Shown here one piece after another: positions 8,410 to 17,030 of a DNA stretch of 64,000 nucleotides (position 1 is the first letter of the stretch; every line of letters starts with the position of its first letter). Both the position numbers and the translations under genes were made by a program. Under the pieces are notes generated by a model. The model did not search any database and was not told the DNA's origin. It saw only the letters and a list, made by a program, of their open reading frames with translations. The DNA lies in contig JACJXR010000004.1 of the NCBI GenBank assembly GCA_020636505.1, positions 186,001-250,000 of the forward strand, given 5' to 3'. Source of the stretch: Chitinophagales bacterium. GTDB lineage: Bacteria; Bacteroidota; Bacteroidia; Chitinophagales; Chitinophagaceae.

Positions 8410-9618
8410 ATGCCCAGGGTATTACGAATTCATAACAGGCTTATTATCGGTGGTCCTGCCATCAACGTTACTTACCTGACCAAATACATGGCTCCCGATT
8501 TTGAGACCATGTTAGTTATAGGAGATAAAGACAGTCATGAGCAAGATGCCGACCACCTTATTATGAATCTTGGGCTTGAGCCGGTGGTGGTACCTGAAAT
8601 GAAACGCGATATCAGCCCTCTTAATGATGGCTTTGCCTACCAGAAGATAAAACGTCTGATAGAGAAGTTTCGCCCACACATAGTACATACACATGCGGCA
8701 AAGTCAGGAGTGATAGGCCGTTTAGCGGCAGATGCATGTAAAGTACCGGTGATACTGCATACTTTTCATGGACATGTGTTTCATAGCTACTTCAGCAAAT
8801 TCAAAACGAACACCTTCATTCAGATAGAACGCTATTTGGCCAGACGCTCGACAGGAATAATCGCTATCAGCGACTCTCAAAAACATGAGTTGGCCAATGT
8901 CTATAAAATATGCGAAGAAGAAAAGATCCGAAAAATACCACTCGGATTGGATCTTGATAAGTTTCAAGTTCATCAGGACGTAAAACGTGCCGAATTCAGA
9001 AGACAGTTCAACCTAAAAGAAGATGATATTGTTGTCGGTATCATTGGCCGTGTTGTTCCTGTAAAAAATCACAGCCTATTTGTTGCCGCAGCAAAACGCG
9101 TACTCGAGAAGACTGATAAGCCTGTAAAGTTTGTGGTGGTTGGAGATGGAGATATGCGCCCACAAATGGAACAGGAGTTTGCAGATGCAGGTATAGATTA
9201 TGCTTACCACCCACGAGACCCACGAGAAGCCACAGCCATCTGTACTTCTTGGCAAACCGATATGGATGTTGTTTTATCAGGTATGGATATTGTGGCCCTA
9301 ACCTCACACAATGAAGGAACTCCCGTATCACTGATAGAAGCGGAAGCTGCAGGCAAACCTGTTGTATCAACAAACGTAGGGGGAGTGAAAGATGTGGTAA
9401 CCGACAATCAAACAGGATATATAACCGACCCAGATGACGCCGATGCATTTGCAGAAGCACTTCTTAGATTCATAGAAAAGCCCGAACAACGAGACTATTT
9501 CGGAAAGCACGGACGTGAATTCGCGCTATCACACTACTCTTACCAAAGGTTGGTAAAAGACATGTCGGAATACTACTATGAGCTGCTTGACAAAAAAGGT
9601 GTCAACTACAAAGACTAA
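8410..9618 (+). CDS. Glycosyltransferase family 4
   Basis: 402 residues, ATG start. The N-terminal loop RLIIGGPAINVTYLTKY and HTHAAKSGVIGRLAA are typical of GT4 enzymes. The donor half has IGRVVPVKNHSLFV, HNEGTPVSLIEAEAAG (E-x7-E intact) and STNVGGVKDVV. An insert around YHPRDPREATAICTSWQTDM lies between the Rossmann strands. It lies 40 bp after asnB on the same strand, so they are probably transcribed together. Its stop overlaps the stop of the convergent epimerase gene by 4 bp. It probably acts early in repeat-unit assembly on a lipid carrier, judging only from similarity to that class. Confidence 0.87.
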   Translation: MPRVLRIHNRLIIGGPAINVTYLTKYMAPDFETMLVIGDKDSHEQDADHLIMNLGLEPVVVPEMKRDISPLNDGFAYQKIKRLIEKFRPHIVHTHAAKSGVIGRLAADACKVPVILHTFHGHVFHSYFSKFKTNTFIQIERYLARRSTGIIAISDSQKHELANVYKICEEEKIRKIPLGLDLDKFQVHQDVKRAEFRRQFNLKEDDIVVGIIGRVVPVKNHSLFVAAAKRVLEKTDKPVKFVVVGDGDMRPQMEQEFADAGIDYAYHPRDPREATAICTSWQTDMDVVLSGMDIVALTSHNEGTPVSLIEAEAAGKPVVSTNVGGVKDVVTDNQTGYITDPDDADAFAEALLRFIEKPEQRDYFGKHGREFALSHYSYQRLVKDMSEYYYELLDKKGVNYKD

Positions 9619-10592
9619 CCGTATATCTCTTTAAAGAATTCAACGGTCTGTTGTAAACCTTCCGCAAATTTTTTGGTAGGCTCATACCCCAAATGTTCCT
9701 TAGCCAAAGAAATATCCGCCAATGAATTCCTGACATCTCCTGCACGAGGTTCTCTATATGTTGCTTCATGTTCAACACCAAGCATATCTCTTATCTCATT
9801 GTATAGATAGTTGACAGAGTAGTTTTCACCTACGGCTACATTATATACTTTATTGAATGCGGACTCGTTTTCTGCAAGCATCCCTCTGACATTGGCTTGT
9901 ACGGCATTGTCCACAAAAGTGAAGTCGCGTGTTTGTTCACCGTCGCCATTGATAAACACTTCTTTGTTATTCAATATACCGCTAACAAACAAAGGTATTA
10001 CCGCAGCGTATGGTCCATCGGGGTCTTGTCTTGGGCCAAAGACATTAAAGTATCTGAAACCCATCAACTTTATACTATACAAATCGGCAAAAACTTTTGC
10101 ATAAAGCTCATTGGTCTTTTTGGTGACCGCATATGGAGATAATGGATTACCTACCCTATCCTCAGTTTTGGGCAAATTCGGTTCATCACCGTATACGGAA
10201 GAAGAAGAGGCATAAACAAATGTTTTGACACCTGCATCCTTCGCAGCAGTGAGCATATTTACAAACCCACTTACGTTTACATTGTTGCTCGTAATAGGGT
10301 CGTTGATGGAACGAGGCACAGAACCCAATGCCGCTTGATGGCTAACATAATCGATTCCCTCACATGCTTTTTTGCATATTTCTGCATCACGAATATCACC
10401 CTCTACAAATTCAAAATTATCATAACCTACAAACAGGTCTATATTCTTTTGGAAACCTGTAGCAAGATTATCGAGTACACGGACCTTACCGGCACCGTTT
10501 TTCAACAAGTATTCGGTTATATGCGAGCCAATGAACCCCGCACCACCGGTTACCAAAAAAGAGCTATTACCAATATCTTTTGTATGGAACAT
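9615..10592 (-). CDS. NAD-dependent sugar-nucleotide epimerase (extended SDR, UDP-GlcNAc 4-epimerase-like)
   Basis: 325 residues. The Rossmann glycine motif is VTGGAGFIGSHI near residues 14-25. The catalytic region is ASSSSVYGDEP (Ser) followed by SPYAVTKK (Tyr-x3-Lys). RYFNVFGPRQDP and GDGEQTRDFTFVDNAVQ are hallmarks of UDP-glucose/UDP-GlcNAc 4-epimerases and WbpP/TviC-like enzymes. It would interconvert UDP-sugars (gluco to galacto) to supply precursors to the neighbouring glycosyltransferases. It runs against that operon and shares 4 bp with its last gene. A TAnnTTTG-type -7 element lies just upstream. Whether it prefers acetylated substrates cannot be decided by eye. Confidence 0.88.
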   Translation of the reverse strand: MFHTKDIGNSSFLVTGGAGFIGSHITEYLLKNGAGKVRVLDNLATGFQKNIDLFVGYDNFEFVEGDIRDAEICKKACEGIDYVSHQAALGSVPRSINDPITSNNVNVSGFVNMLTAAKDAGVKTFVYASSSSVYGDEPNLPKTEDRVGNPLSPYAVTKKTNELYAKVFADLYSIKLMGFRYFNVFGPRQDPDGPYAAVIPLFVSGILNNKEVFINGDGEQTRDFTFVDNAVQANVRGMLAENESAFNKVYNVAVGENYSVNYLYNEIRDMLGVEHEATYREPRAGDVRNSLADISLAKEHLGYEPTKKFAEGLQQTVEFFKEIYG

Positions 10593-10617
10593 ATTTTATT
10601 TATTGAATTTGACCGAG

Positions 10618-10625
10618 CAAACATA
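10618..10625 (-). promoter_or_regulatory. Putative -7 element of the epimerase gene
   Basis: On the minus strand this reads TATGTTTG, an exact match to the Bacteroidota primary-sigma -7 consensus TAnnTTTG, 25 bp upstream of the epimerase ATG. No clear TTG at -33. Confidence 0.5.
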
Positions 10626-10686
10626 TATCAATCGTCATTAAAAGGCTTTGCTGTTGTTACCCGTTAAGGACTTAATAACAAAACAT

Positions 10687-10713
10687 AAAAAAACCGCTCA
10701 AACGAACGGTATT
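10687..10713 (-). terminator. Intrinsic terminator after the THX gene
   Basis: The inverted repeat 10693-10699 / 10704-10710 (ACCGCTC / GAACGGT, one mismatch) is followed on the minus strand by seven T. It lies 16 bp past the THX stop. Confidence 0.7.
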
Positions 10714-10725
10714 TTTCATGTGCAA

Positions 10726-10845
10726 TTAGCTTGACTTCTTGCCTTCAGCCTTGCCATCTTTCTTTTTAGGACGAGCAGGACGGCTAACGCCATATGTGCC
10801 CATTACTATTTTACCTTTCTTGGTACGCTTATCACCTTTTCCCAT
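10726..10845 (-). CDS. 30S ribosomal protein THX
   Basis: 39 residues starting MGKGDKRTKKGKIVMGTYG and ending in a Lys-rich tail. This is the very short basic THX protein that binds 16S rRNA in the small-subunit head, known from Thermus and widespread in Bacteroidota (family name 30S ribosomal protein THX). I chose the ATG at 10845 over an in-frame ATG at 10911, because the upstream residues are hydrophobic, lie within the HU terminator and do not occur in the family. A -7 promoter element sits 20 bp before this ATG, and an intrinsic terminator follows the stop, so it is probably a monocistronic unit. Confidence 0.85.
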   Translation of the reverse strand: MGKGDKRTKKGKIVMGTYGVSRPARPKKKDGKAEGKKSS

Positions 10846-10864
10846 ATTATTTGATTTTGTGGTG

Positions 10865-10872
10865 CAAAAATA
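10865..10872 (-). promoter_or_regulatory. Putative -7 element of the THX gene
   Basis: The minus strand reads TATTTTTG, matching TAnnTTTG, 20 bp upstream of the THX ATG and directly in the T-tail of the HU terminator. The two signals are packed head to tail. No -33 TTG found. Confidence 0.45.
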
Positions 10873-10908
10873 AAAAAAAGCAAGAAACCATGGCTTCTTG
10901 CTTTTCAA
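10872..10908 (-). terminator. Intrinsic terminator after HU gene
   Basis: An 11-bp stem, 10876-10886 / 10895-10905 (AAAAGCAAGAA / TTCTTGCTTTT), with an 8-nt loop, followed on the minus strand by a run of T. It starts 18 bp beyond the HU stop. Confidence 0.8.
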
Positions 10909-10925
10909 CAAATATCAGATGCAAA

Positions 10926-11207
10926 TTATTTTTTACCGCTGATCTTAGTAGAGAATTCTTTACCTGCCTTAAACTTAGGCACTTTGCGAGCTTTGATCTT
11001 GATCACTTCACCTGTTTGTGGGTTACGACCGTTACGAGCAGAACGCTCAGAAACAGAGAATGTACCGAAACCAACAAGAGTTACGCGGTCACCTTTTTTC
11101 AGAGACTTAACAACTGTGTTTGTGAATGAATCCAAAGCATCGTTAGCTTGAGTTTTTGTGATGCCTGAGTCCTTTGCAATTTGATCGATTAATTCAGCTT
11201 TGTTCAT
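10926..11207 (-). CDS. hup: HU-family DNA-binding protein
   Basis: 93 residues, the standard HU length. MNKAELIDQIAKDSGITK is the helical dimerisation part. VTLVGFGTFSV and ARNGRNPQTGE form the beta-arm that enters the DNA minor groove, with the arm-tip RNP proline present. I placed the start at the ATG at 11207 rather than the upstream in-frame ATG at 11267. The extra 20 residues are not part of the family and overlap the promoter described separately. The protein bends and compacts DNA as a homo- or heterodimer in the nucleoid. It stands alone between two terminated units and has the best-formed promoter in the window. Confidence 0.95.
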   Translation of the reverse strand: MNKAELIDQIAKDSGITKTQANDALDSFTNTVVKSLKKGDRVTLVGFGTFSVSERSARNGRNPQTGEVIKIKARKVPKFKAGKEFSTKISGKK

Positions 11208-11254
11208 AGACTTAGTGTGTTTGGATGAATAAATAATTGCTTTAAGCGTGAAGA

Positions 11255-11285
11255 CAAATATACTCACCTTTAGGTCAGTTCCAAA
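11255..11285 (-). promoter_or_regulatory. Promoter of the HU gene, -33 and -7 elements
   Basis: Read on the minus strand: TTTG (11285-11282), 19 bp spacer, TATATTTG (11262-11255). This matches the Bacteroidota consensus TTTG-N19-TAnnTTTG exactly. A second TATATTTG at 11289-11282 overlaps the -33 box and could be a second, upstream -7 element. The leader to the ATG would be about 40 nt. Confidence 0.75.
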
Positions 11286-11473
11286 TATACCGGAACCTTT
11301 TTTTATCGGTGGAAACCCTTACCAGTAGCAGCTTTCCACAAATTATCAACAAAATAGACCTTCCGGTGTGTTTACATACCCCTTGTAACCCCCTATATAT
11401 CAGCACATTCATCATATTGGCAAGAATTTTGCTATGAGGAATTGCCCTATCCACAAGGCTTTCAAGGATTTTT

Positions 11474-11779
11474 TTATTTGACTTTTTCCATTACGGTTCT
11501 GAATGCGACAAATTTATCTTTAAATCGGTTCAGACCTTTCTCTCTCATGGTTGCGGCGTGGTCGGAGATGTATTTATTATACTCATCCATAGTTGCACAA
11601 TGATATTGTGCGGCATAAGTTATACCGTCGGACTCATCCATATCCAACAGTCTAAACAACTTACTGTCTGTAAACAAGCCTGTTTCCATAAGCTCGGGCA
11701 TATGTTCGTCGTTCATCCATCTCACCCATTCGTCTGCAGCATCCTTATTTACTTTTATGGTTACGTTGTAGATTATCAT
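11474..11779 (-). CDS. DUF4286 family protein
   Basis: 101 residues. MIIYNVTIKVNKDAADEWV at the start and HCATMDEYNKYISDHAATMR in the second half are the pattern of DUF4286, a small Bacteroidota family with an expected ferredoxin-like (dimeric alpha-beta barrel) fold. No function is established. There is no signal peptide, so it is cytoplasmic. It lies 12 bp after rsgA and is the last gene of the permease-rsgA-DUF4286 run. No clear terminator was seen behind it; the ~200 bp up to the HU promoter hold no gene. Confidence 0.8.
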   Translation of the reverse strand: MIIYNVTIKVNKDAADEWVRWMNDEHMPELMETGLFTDSKLFRLLDMDESDGITYAAQYHCATMDEYNKYISDHAATMREKGLNRFKDKFVAFRTVMEKVK

Positions 11780-11791
11780 ATCGATTTTTGT

Positions 11792-12727
11792 TTACCATTT
11801 TGATTCCAATGTTTCCAACATGCTTAAGTAACTCATATACCTGTCTTCTTCAAGGCTACCGTTTACGAACGCTTCTTTGACTGCGCATCCGGGCTCATTT
11901 ACATGAAGACAGTTATGAAATTTACATTCACTCATCAGCTTTCGCATTTCAGGAAAGTATTGTGCCAGGTCTTCTTTTTCAAAACCTATAAGCCCAAACT
12001 CTTTTACACCTGGAGTATCTATTATTCTACCTCCTGCAGGTATATCAAACATTTCGGCAAAAGTTGTGGTGTGCTGGCCTTTGCCGCTCCATTCAGACAC
12101 TTCGCGAGTCTTCAAATCAGCTTCGGGAAGTATAAGGTTCAACAATGTACTTTTCCCTACTCCCGAATGTCCACTGAATAGTGTCGTGATACCTTTTATC
12201 CTATCGACCAACGGAGCCAGCGTTTCTTCATGTACTGCAGACAGGTCGAACACTTCATAACCTGCTGCTTGATACATACGTCGCCAATGTTCCAATTGCT
12301 CTAATTGCTTATCAAAAAGCAAGTCGGTTTTATTCACCACCACTATTGCGGGTATATGATATGCTTCGGCTGTTATCAAAAACCTGTCGATAAAACCTGT
12401 CGAAGTTCTTGGGTTGGCTATTGTTGCGATTACCACAGCGGCATCTAAATTGGCAGCAACAATGTGCCTCTGATTTCTGTTGCGTGGCGATACTCGAACT
12501 ATATAATTATGACGTTCGTCGATATTCCTTATGACTGCTGTTTTCTGCGTTTCGTCCTCCACATCGAACAGCACCACATCGCCTACTGCAACTGGGTTGG
12601 TTGATGATATGTCTTTGTCGATCTTAAGCTTACCCTTAATACGAGCAGACCAAAACTCACCCTTATCGTCTTTGACGACATACCAGCTGCCGGTGGATTT
12701 ATATACTTGTCCTTTTAAGTCTGACAT
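11792..12727 (-). CDS. rsgA: Ribosome small subunit-dependent GTPase A
   Basis: 311 residues. The N-terminal OB-fold spans about 1-70. The circularly permuted GTPase follows, with G4 (NKTD) before G1 (GHSGVGKSTLLN, near residue 185) and G3 (DTPG, near 238), the order unique to the RsgA/YjeQ and YlqF families. The C-terminal zinc motif is CKFHNCLHVNEPGC (Cys-x4-Cys-x-His-x5-Cys). It acts in late maturation of the 30S subunit, releasing itself on GTP hydrolysis. It sits 9 bp after the permease gene and 12 bp before the DUF4286 gene; co-transcription is likely, but a functional link to the permease is not evident. Confidence 0.95.
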   Translation of the reverse strand: MSDLKGQVYKSTGSWYVVKDDKGEFWSARIKGKLKIDKDISSTNPVAVGDVVLFDVEDETQKTAVIRNIDERHNYIVRVSPRNRNQRHIVAANLDAAVVIATIANPRTSTGFIDRFLITAEAYHIPAIVVVNKTDLLFDKQLEQLEHWRRMYQAAGYEVFDLSAVHEETLAPLVDRIKGITTLFSGHSGVGKSTLLNLILPEADLKTREVSEWSGKGQHTTTFAEMFDIPAGGRIIDTPGVKEFGLIGFEKEDLAQYFPEMRKLMSECKFHNCLHVNEPGCAVKEAFVNGSLEEDRYMSYLSMLETLESKW

Positions 12728-12736
12728 GTAACAGCT

Positions 12737-13987
12737 TTATTCATAACGCAATGCAACAATAGGGTCAAGTCTTGCAGCTTTAAGCGCCGGATATATGCCT
12801 GATATGATACCAACTCCCGTACACAATGATAGCCCGACCAATATCCAACCCCACGGGATAACAAATGATGTGTGGAACAAAATACTGAATACGTTACCTA
12901 CCAGTATACCCAATACAATCCCTGTAACACCACCCACCAAACTGATGAGCACCGATTCTGTCAAGAATTGTTGCCTGATGGCTGTGGCTCTTGCTCCCAA
13001 TGCTTTGTTTATGCCTATTTCTCTGGTACGTTCGGCAACAGATACCAACATGATATTCATCAGCCCTATCACAGAACCCAACAATGTAATAATACCTATA
13101 AACAATGCAGACCAACTAATTGTGCTGATACTGTCCAACAACATGGTTGCCAAGTTATCATTCTGTACAATACTAAAGTTATTCTCACTGCCGACTGGCA
13201 CCTTCCTAATCACTCTAAACAATCCTTCCGCTTCTTCTTGCGCCATATCTTTTTGAGCGATATCGGTCACCATAACGTTCAACATAAAACGCCTATCCTT
13301 CGTACCATATACTTGGCGAGCATTCTCCAGTGGCAGAAAGACTATGTTATCTGCATTCATTATCATACTGCCGCCTTTTGATTCCGCAACACCGACTACC
13401 GTATATTTCAAATTGCCGATTGAAATAGACTTACCAACAGCAGATTTATATTTTGTACCGAACAACTTTGTAGCCACACTATTGCCAAGTATACATACAG
13501 AACTTCCAAATTGCAGCTCCGGGTTTGAAAACGCTCTCCCTGCTTCGAGCTCTGTATCAGAAATTTTCAAGTAAGATTCGTCGATACCCGTTGTACGGAT
13601 GTTCGGGTTTGTCTTAATCGAACCATGCACAACAGTGGCAACCGAAGTTCCGTTCATGGACATACTAACATCTGCAGGAAAATCGTAACGATCTTTAAAC
13701 TCTTTGGCTTGATAGTATGTTATGTTCTCGCCCTGTGATGAGCTTATATGGATACCTCTTGAGCGTCGTTTTTGTTTCAGTATCTCACCTGTAATTTGAA
13801 AAGTATTGGAACCCATACGACTGAAGCTCGTATATACCGCTTCTTTCATCACCTCGATAGACGTAAGGATACCTATCAGAGCTGTAATACCAAGTGCTAT
13901 TATCGCAATGGTTATAGCCGACCTCAACTTATTGCCTTTTACTGATTTGAAGGCGAGGCTAAGATTGAAGAGCAAACGGGTCATCAA
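12737..13987 (-). CDS. ABC transporter permease, MacB/FtsX type
   Basis: 416 residues. One N-terminal membrane segment (about 20-45), a large periplasmic MacB_PCD-like domain (about 46-270) and three C-terminal segments forming the FtsX domain. VAERTREIGINKALGARATAI is the conserved cytoplasmic coupling loop that touches the ATPase. These type VII ABC proteins act as mechanotransmitters for lipoprotein, peptide or drug export. No ATPase gene or periplasmic adaptor is nearby, so its partners must be encoded elsewhere. The stop of the upstream T9SS protein gene is 7 bp before this ATG, which suggests co-transcription. Confidence 0.9.
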   Translation of the reverse strand: MMTRLLFNLSLAFKSVKGNKLRSAITIAIIALGITALIGILTSIEVMKEAVYTSFSRMGSNTFQITGEILKQKRRSRGIHISSSQGENITYYQAKEFKDRYDFPADVSMSMNGTSVATVVHGSIKTNPNIRTTGIDESYLKISDTELEAGRAFSNPELQFGSSVCILGNSVATKLFGTKYKSAVGKSISIGNLKYTVVGVAESKGGSMIMNADNIVFLPLENARQVYGTKDRRFMLNVMVTDIAQKDMAQEEAEGLFRVIRKVPVGSENNFSIVQNDNLATMLLDSISTISWSALFIGIITLLGSVIGLMNIMLVSVAERTREIGINKALGARATAIRQQFLTESVLISLVGGVTGIVLGILVGNVFSILFHTSFVIPWGWILVGLSLCTGVGIISGIYPALKAARLDPIVALRYE

Positions 13988-13994
13988 ATATTAT

Positions 13995-15854
13995 TTATTG
14001 CTTGATAAACCTTTCGGTTACTTTAGTAGCTCCAGATTCGCTTTTTCCTGTAAGAACATAATGTCCGACAGGTAGCATAGCGATATTGAACCTTATCAAG
14101 TTTTTACCTTCCTTACAATTCTTGCTTAAGATATTATCTATCAACTGTCCGTTTGTGTTGTATATACCGAACTGAACATTTCCTCCTTGCGCCAACTCAA
14201 ATTCAAACTCCACAAACTCGAATGCAGGGTTAGGGAACACTTTCGTTTCTGATATTTCTTTCTTGGTATCATTTATACCGACAACAGGTGATTGCAGCTT
14301 GGCCGTCCACTGGCTGTAGCTATGATCGAACCTACCATACAATCCAACAACCCAAATGGAGCCGGGACTGTTGAAATCAACTTGCGAACCGGTATAGTCA
14401 CCCCAACGTTGATCTTTGCCTGTTATTCTGCTTATATAGTCATCACCTTCTTTCAACCTTACGATGTTGGAATAATCGGTACCGTCGTACATCATAGCTG
14501 CAAGACCCGCATGTGTTGAAGGTCCTGTATATTCAAAGTTGAGGATAGACTGGTTCAACCCCCAATTGTTTCCAACGAAAGAAATGTTCGGGTATCCGAA
14601 GTCCAAAGTATCAACGGAAAATATGTTTGCATAAGTAACTGATGGGTTGGTTTTATAGTTGGATATTCTTCCGTGAAATATACCCGCAGAACCGTTTGAT
14701 GTATCAATGGTAGTGCTGACGAATTGTATTTCATCGTGCATGGCATATGCGCCAAGTATACGGCCATCGTTTGTTGCCAATACAAAGTTAGTATCTGTTT
14801 GCCTACCGTTTGGAGGCACACCATAACTGATAGGCGCTTTCATTGCAGTCACACTCACATTACCTCCTGTACCCAACTTACCGGGTACCTTCACCAAGAA
14901 TATCGTATCATTCTGTACGTCAAAGTTTCGGTTTGACACGAAATACTGTTCGTCACCTTGTGGCAACCATCCAGGCTTCACAGGGAACAGGTTACGTATT
15001 GACTTACCGTCGTATTTGATACCATCCCAAATTTTGTAGTTCAGCGTAGTTGCACCGCTATATCCGTCTTGCTTATTGATCTGGTAAACCACGGTTTCTG
15101 TAAAACCTGTTTCCCAAGGTGCAGCATATTTTATCTTATTTCCTGTCAAGAAAAACTCATCGTTAGTAATTGCAACACCCGGATAGTCGAACCAAGTACT
15201 ATCACTTTTGTAATCCCCATAGAACTTATATAAAGCCCATGCTCCGTCAGGATCGTTTGTTTGCGAGAATGCGACAACAATATGATTATACAGGTCTCTA
15301 CCACTTAACATTACAACTATGTAACGATCAGCCTTCTTGTCATATATCACTTTAGGGTCGTACCTGAAATCTTGAGAACCTTTTAGGTCCACATCATATG
15401 AAAAGAACCATAGTGTCTTTTTGGTGGACAATGTTCCTGTTGTACCGTCTGATACAGCAATGCTGCTGTTCATTACAGAAACAACCTTATTATTGGTGGA
15501 TATGGCCATATCGTTGTCGGGTGGTGTACCTGAAAACGAATCCGGTATATATGCCTTAACCACAACAGGATCTTTAGCTGCAGTTGTTTTACGCACTGCT
15601 CTATTCGACGCTTTATGAGGGAACCTTTTTGCAACATCTTGCTTTGCCTCTTTAAGCCTTATTTTATCGTCATTACCATCAGGTGCGGGAGCTTCAAGGC
15701 TAAACACTTCGGCATTGTAATCATCTTTTACATCTTTCAACACCACCTTACCGGCCAACTTCGTCTGATATAATGTTCCCTTGGGCTGTGCATTACCTGT
15801 AAACACAACCGCCATCGCCAAAAGCGTGAGTAACGTTCTCTGCATCTTGTTCAT
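13995..15854 (-). CDS. Secreted protein with type IX (T9SS type A) sorting domain
   Basis: 619 residues. The signal peptide is about residues 1-22 and ends TGNA before Gln23. A large central region of beta-strands with repeated D/N-rich turns (for example ISTNNKVVSVMNSSI) resembles a beta-propeller but carries no motif that fixes a function. The C-terminal ~75 residues are a T9SS type A sorting domain: VFPNPAFEFVEFEFEL at its start and LPVGHYVLTGKSESG near its end. The product is expected to cross the outer membrane by T9SS and be anchored at the surface or released. It precedes the FtsX-type permease gene by 7 bp. Function beyond export is unknown. Confidence 0.85.
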   Translation of the reverse strand: MNKMQRTLLTLLAMAVVFTGNAQPKGTLYQTKLAGKVVLKDVKDDYNAEVFSLEAPAPDGNDDKIRLKEAKQDVAKRFPHKASNRAVRKTTAAKDPVVVKAYIPDSFSGTPPDNDMAISTNNKVVSVMNSSIAVSDGTTGTLSTKKTLWFFSYDVDLKGSQDFRYDPKVIYDKKADRYIVVMLSGRDLYNHIVVAFSQTNDPDGAWALYKFYGDYKSDSTWFDYPGVAITNDEFFLTGNKIKYAAPWETGFTETVVYQINKQDGYSGATTLNYKIWDGIKYDGKSIRNLFPVKPGWLPQGDEQYFVSNRNFDVQNDTIFLVKVPGKLGTGGNVSVTAMKAPISYGVPPNGRQTDTNFVLATNDGRILGAYAMHDEIQFVSTTIDTSNGSAGIFHGRISNYKTNPSVTYANIFSVDTLDFGYPNISFVGNNWGLNQSILNFEYTGPSTHAGLAAMMYDGTDYSNIVRLKEGDDYISRITGKDQRWGDYTGSQVDFNSPGSIWVVGLYGRFDHSYSQWTAKLQSPVVGINDTKKEISETKVFPNPAFEFVEFEFELAQGGNVQFGIYNTNGQLIDNILSKNCKEGKNLIRFNIAMLPVGHYVLTGKSESGATKVTERFIKQ

Positions 15855-15870
15855 TTTGCTTAAAAATAAG

Positions 15871-15902
15871 AAAACCGTTGCACATAGCGTGCAACGGTTT
15901 TT
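15871..15902 (-). terminator. Intrinsic terminator after atpG
   Basis: A perfect 13-bp stem (15871-15883 / 15889-15901) with a 5-nt loop ATAGC. It lies 22 bp beyond the atpG stop and just upstream of the T9SS protein gene. Confidence 0.85.
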
Positions 15903-15923
15903 CAGACTTTTGTAATGTATTTA

Positions 15924-16805
15924 TTACCCTTGAAGCGCAGCAGCACCACTTACTATCTCTGTAAGCTCTGTTGTAATGGCTGCTTGACGGGCACGGTTGT
16001 AAGATATCTTCAGGTCGCGCAACATATCGTTGGCGTTCTCAGTAGCCTTATCCATCGCAGTCATACGTGCACCATGTTCTGAAGCATGTGCATCCAATAT
16101 CGCCTTAAACACTTGTGTGTTCAATATCTTAGGCATCAACTCTGTTATCAAAGTATCTTTTGATGGCTCAAACAAGAAATCGGACTTGGTATTGCCTTCT
16201 GTGGTTTCAACCTTAGGTATCGGTAGATATGGTTCCACTACAAACTCTTGCGTGGCAGCATTTTTAAACTGACTGTATACAACCTCTACTTTGTCAAATT
16301 CTTTTCTAAGGAATGCTTCTTGAGCATGTACGGCTATCTTACGCACATTGTCAAAGCTCAAATCGGCGAATGTTTCCCAATATTTGTCAATGATGTTATA
16401 TCCGTGTCTTTGGAAGTACTCGTAAGCCTTTTTACCTACAGGCAATACAACAACATTGCCTTTGGCATGTTGCTGTGCGTAGTTTTCGTTAATGCTGTTA
16501 CGAACTGCTTTTATCACGTTTGAGTTGTAAGCACCGCACAAACCACGGTCACTGGTAATGGCAATAAACAAAACACGCTCCACAGGACGCTCTTCGGCAA
16601 GAGACATGTCAATATCACCTGAGCTGTTGCTAACGATATTGCTCAACATATCTTGCAGCTTCTCAGCATATGGACGCATTTGGATGATGGCATCCTGAGC
16701 ACGACGCAATTTGGCCGCACTAACCATTTTCATCGCCTTGGTTATCTGCTGAGTGGAAGTAACTGATTTTATTCTGTTCCTGACTTCTTTAAGTTGTCCT
16801 GACAT
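15924..16805 (-). CDS. atpG: F1Fo ATP synthase subunit gamma
   Basis: 293 residues, the usual length. The N-terminal helix MSGQLKEVRNRIKSVTSTQQ continues to ITKAMKMVSAAKLRRAQ, and the C-terminal helix contains MTAMDKATENANDM. Together these make the antiparallel coiled-coil that rotates inside the alpha3beta3 head. The central Rossmann-like part includes ITSDRGLCGAYNSNV. It couples proton flow through Fo to ATP synthesis at the membrane. Unlike in the classical atp operon, atpA and atpD are not next to it; a terminator follows and a -7 promoter element precedes it, so it is transcribed alone here. Confidence 0.96.
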   Translation of the reverse strand: MSGQLKEVRNRIKSVTSTQQITKAMKMVSAAKLRRAQDAIIQMRPYAEKLQDMLSNIVSNSSGDIDMSLAEERPVERVLFIAITSDRGLCGAYNSNVIKAVRNSINENYAQQHAKGNVVVLPVGKKAYEYFQRHGYNIIDKYWETFADLSFDNVRKIAVHAQEAFLRKEFDKVEVVYSQFKNAATQEFVVEPYLPIPKVETTEGNTKSDFLFEPSKDTLITELMPKILNTQVFKAILDAHASEHGARMTAMDKATENANDMLRDLKISYNRARQAAITTELTEIVSGAAALQG

Positions 16806-16838
16806 ATATTAGTTATATGATATTATTGAAACTGCGCG

Positions 16839-16846
16839 CAAAAGTA
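16839..16846 (-). promoter_or_regulatory. Putative -7 element of atpG
   Basis: The minus strand reads TACTTTTG, an exact TAnnTTTG match, 33 bp upstream of the atpG ATG. No obvious -33 TTG. Confidence 0.5.
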
Positions 16847-17030
16847 CGATAAAAAATGTCATAGACGAAGCCTAATATCCATAAAATATCACTTGCTGTG
16901 TATATCTTTCCCGGAGCGACGGGCATTTTATTAACTTGCAAAGCACAACATATGACAGCATATTGTTAACTTGTTCGTAATCATAACTTTATATTAAGAT
17001 TAGATTTTTGAAGCGTAAACGTACAGGAGG

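Noticed and set aside
11290..11473. Possible replication-origin features (a near DnaA box CTATCCACA and similar words)
   Set aside because: Only one near-match, no cluster, no dnaA, dnaN or skew evidence; best explained as chance in AT-rich DNA.
12795..13381. Open frames antisense to the FtsX-type permease gene
   Set aside because: The minus-strand gene is an unmistakable full-length permease; the antisense products are low-complexity and match nothing.
13995..16805. A classical atp operon around atpG
   Set aside because: No other ATP synthase subunit gene is adjacent; a terminator follows and a T9SS gene comes next.
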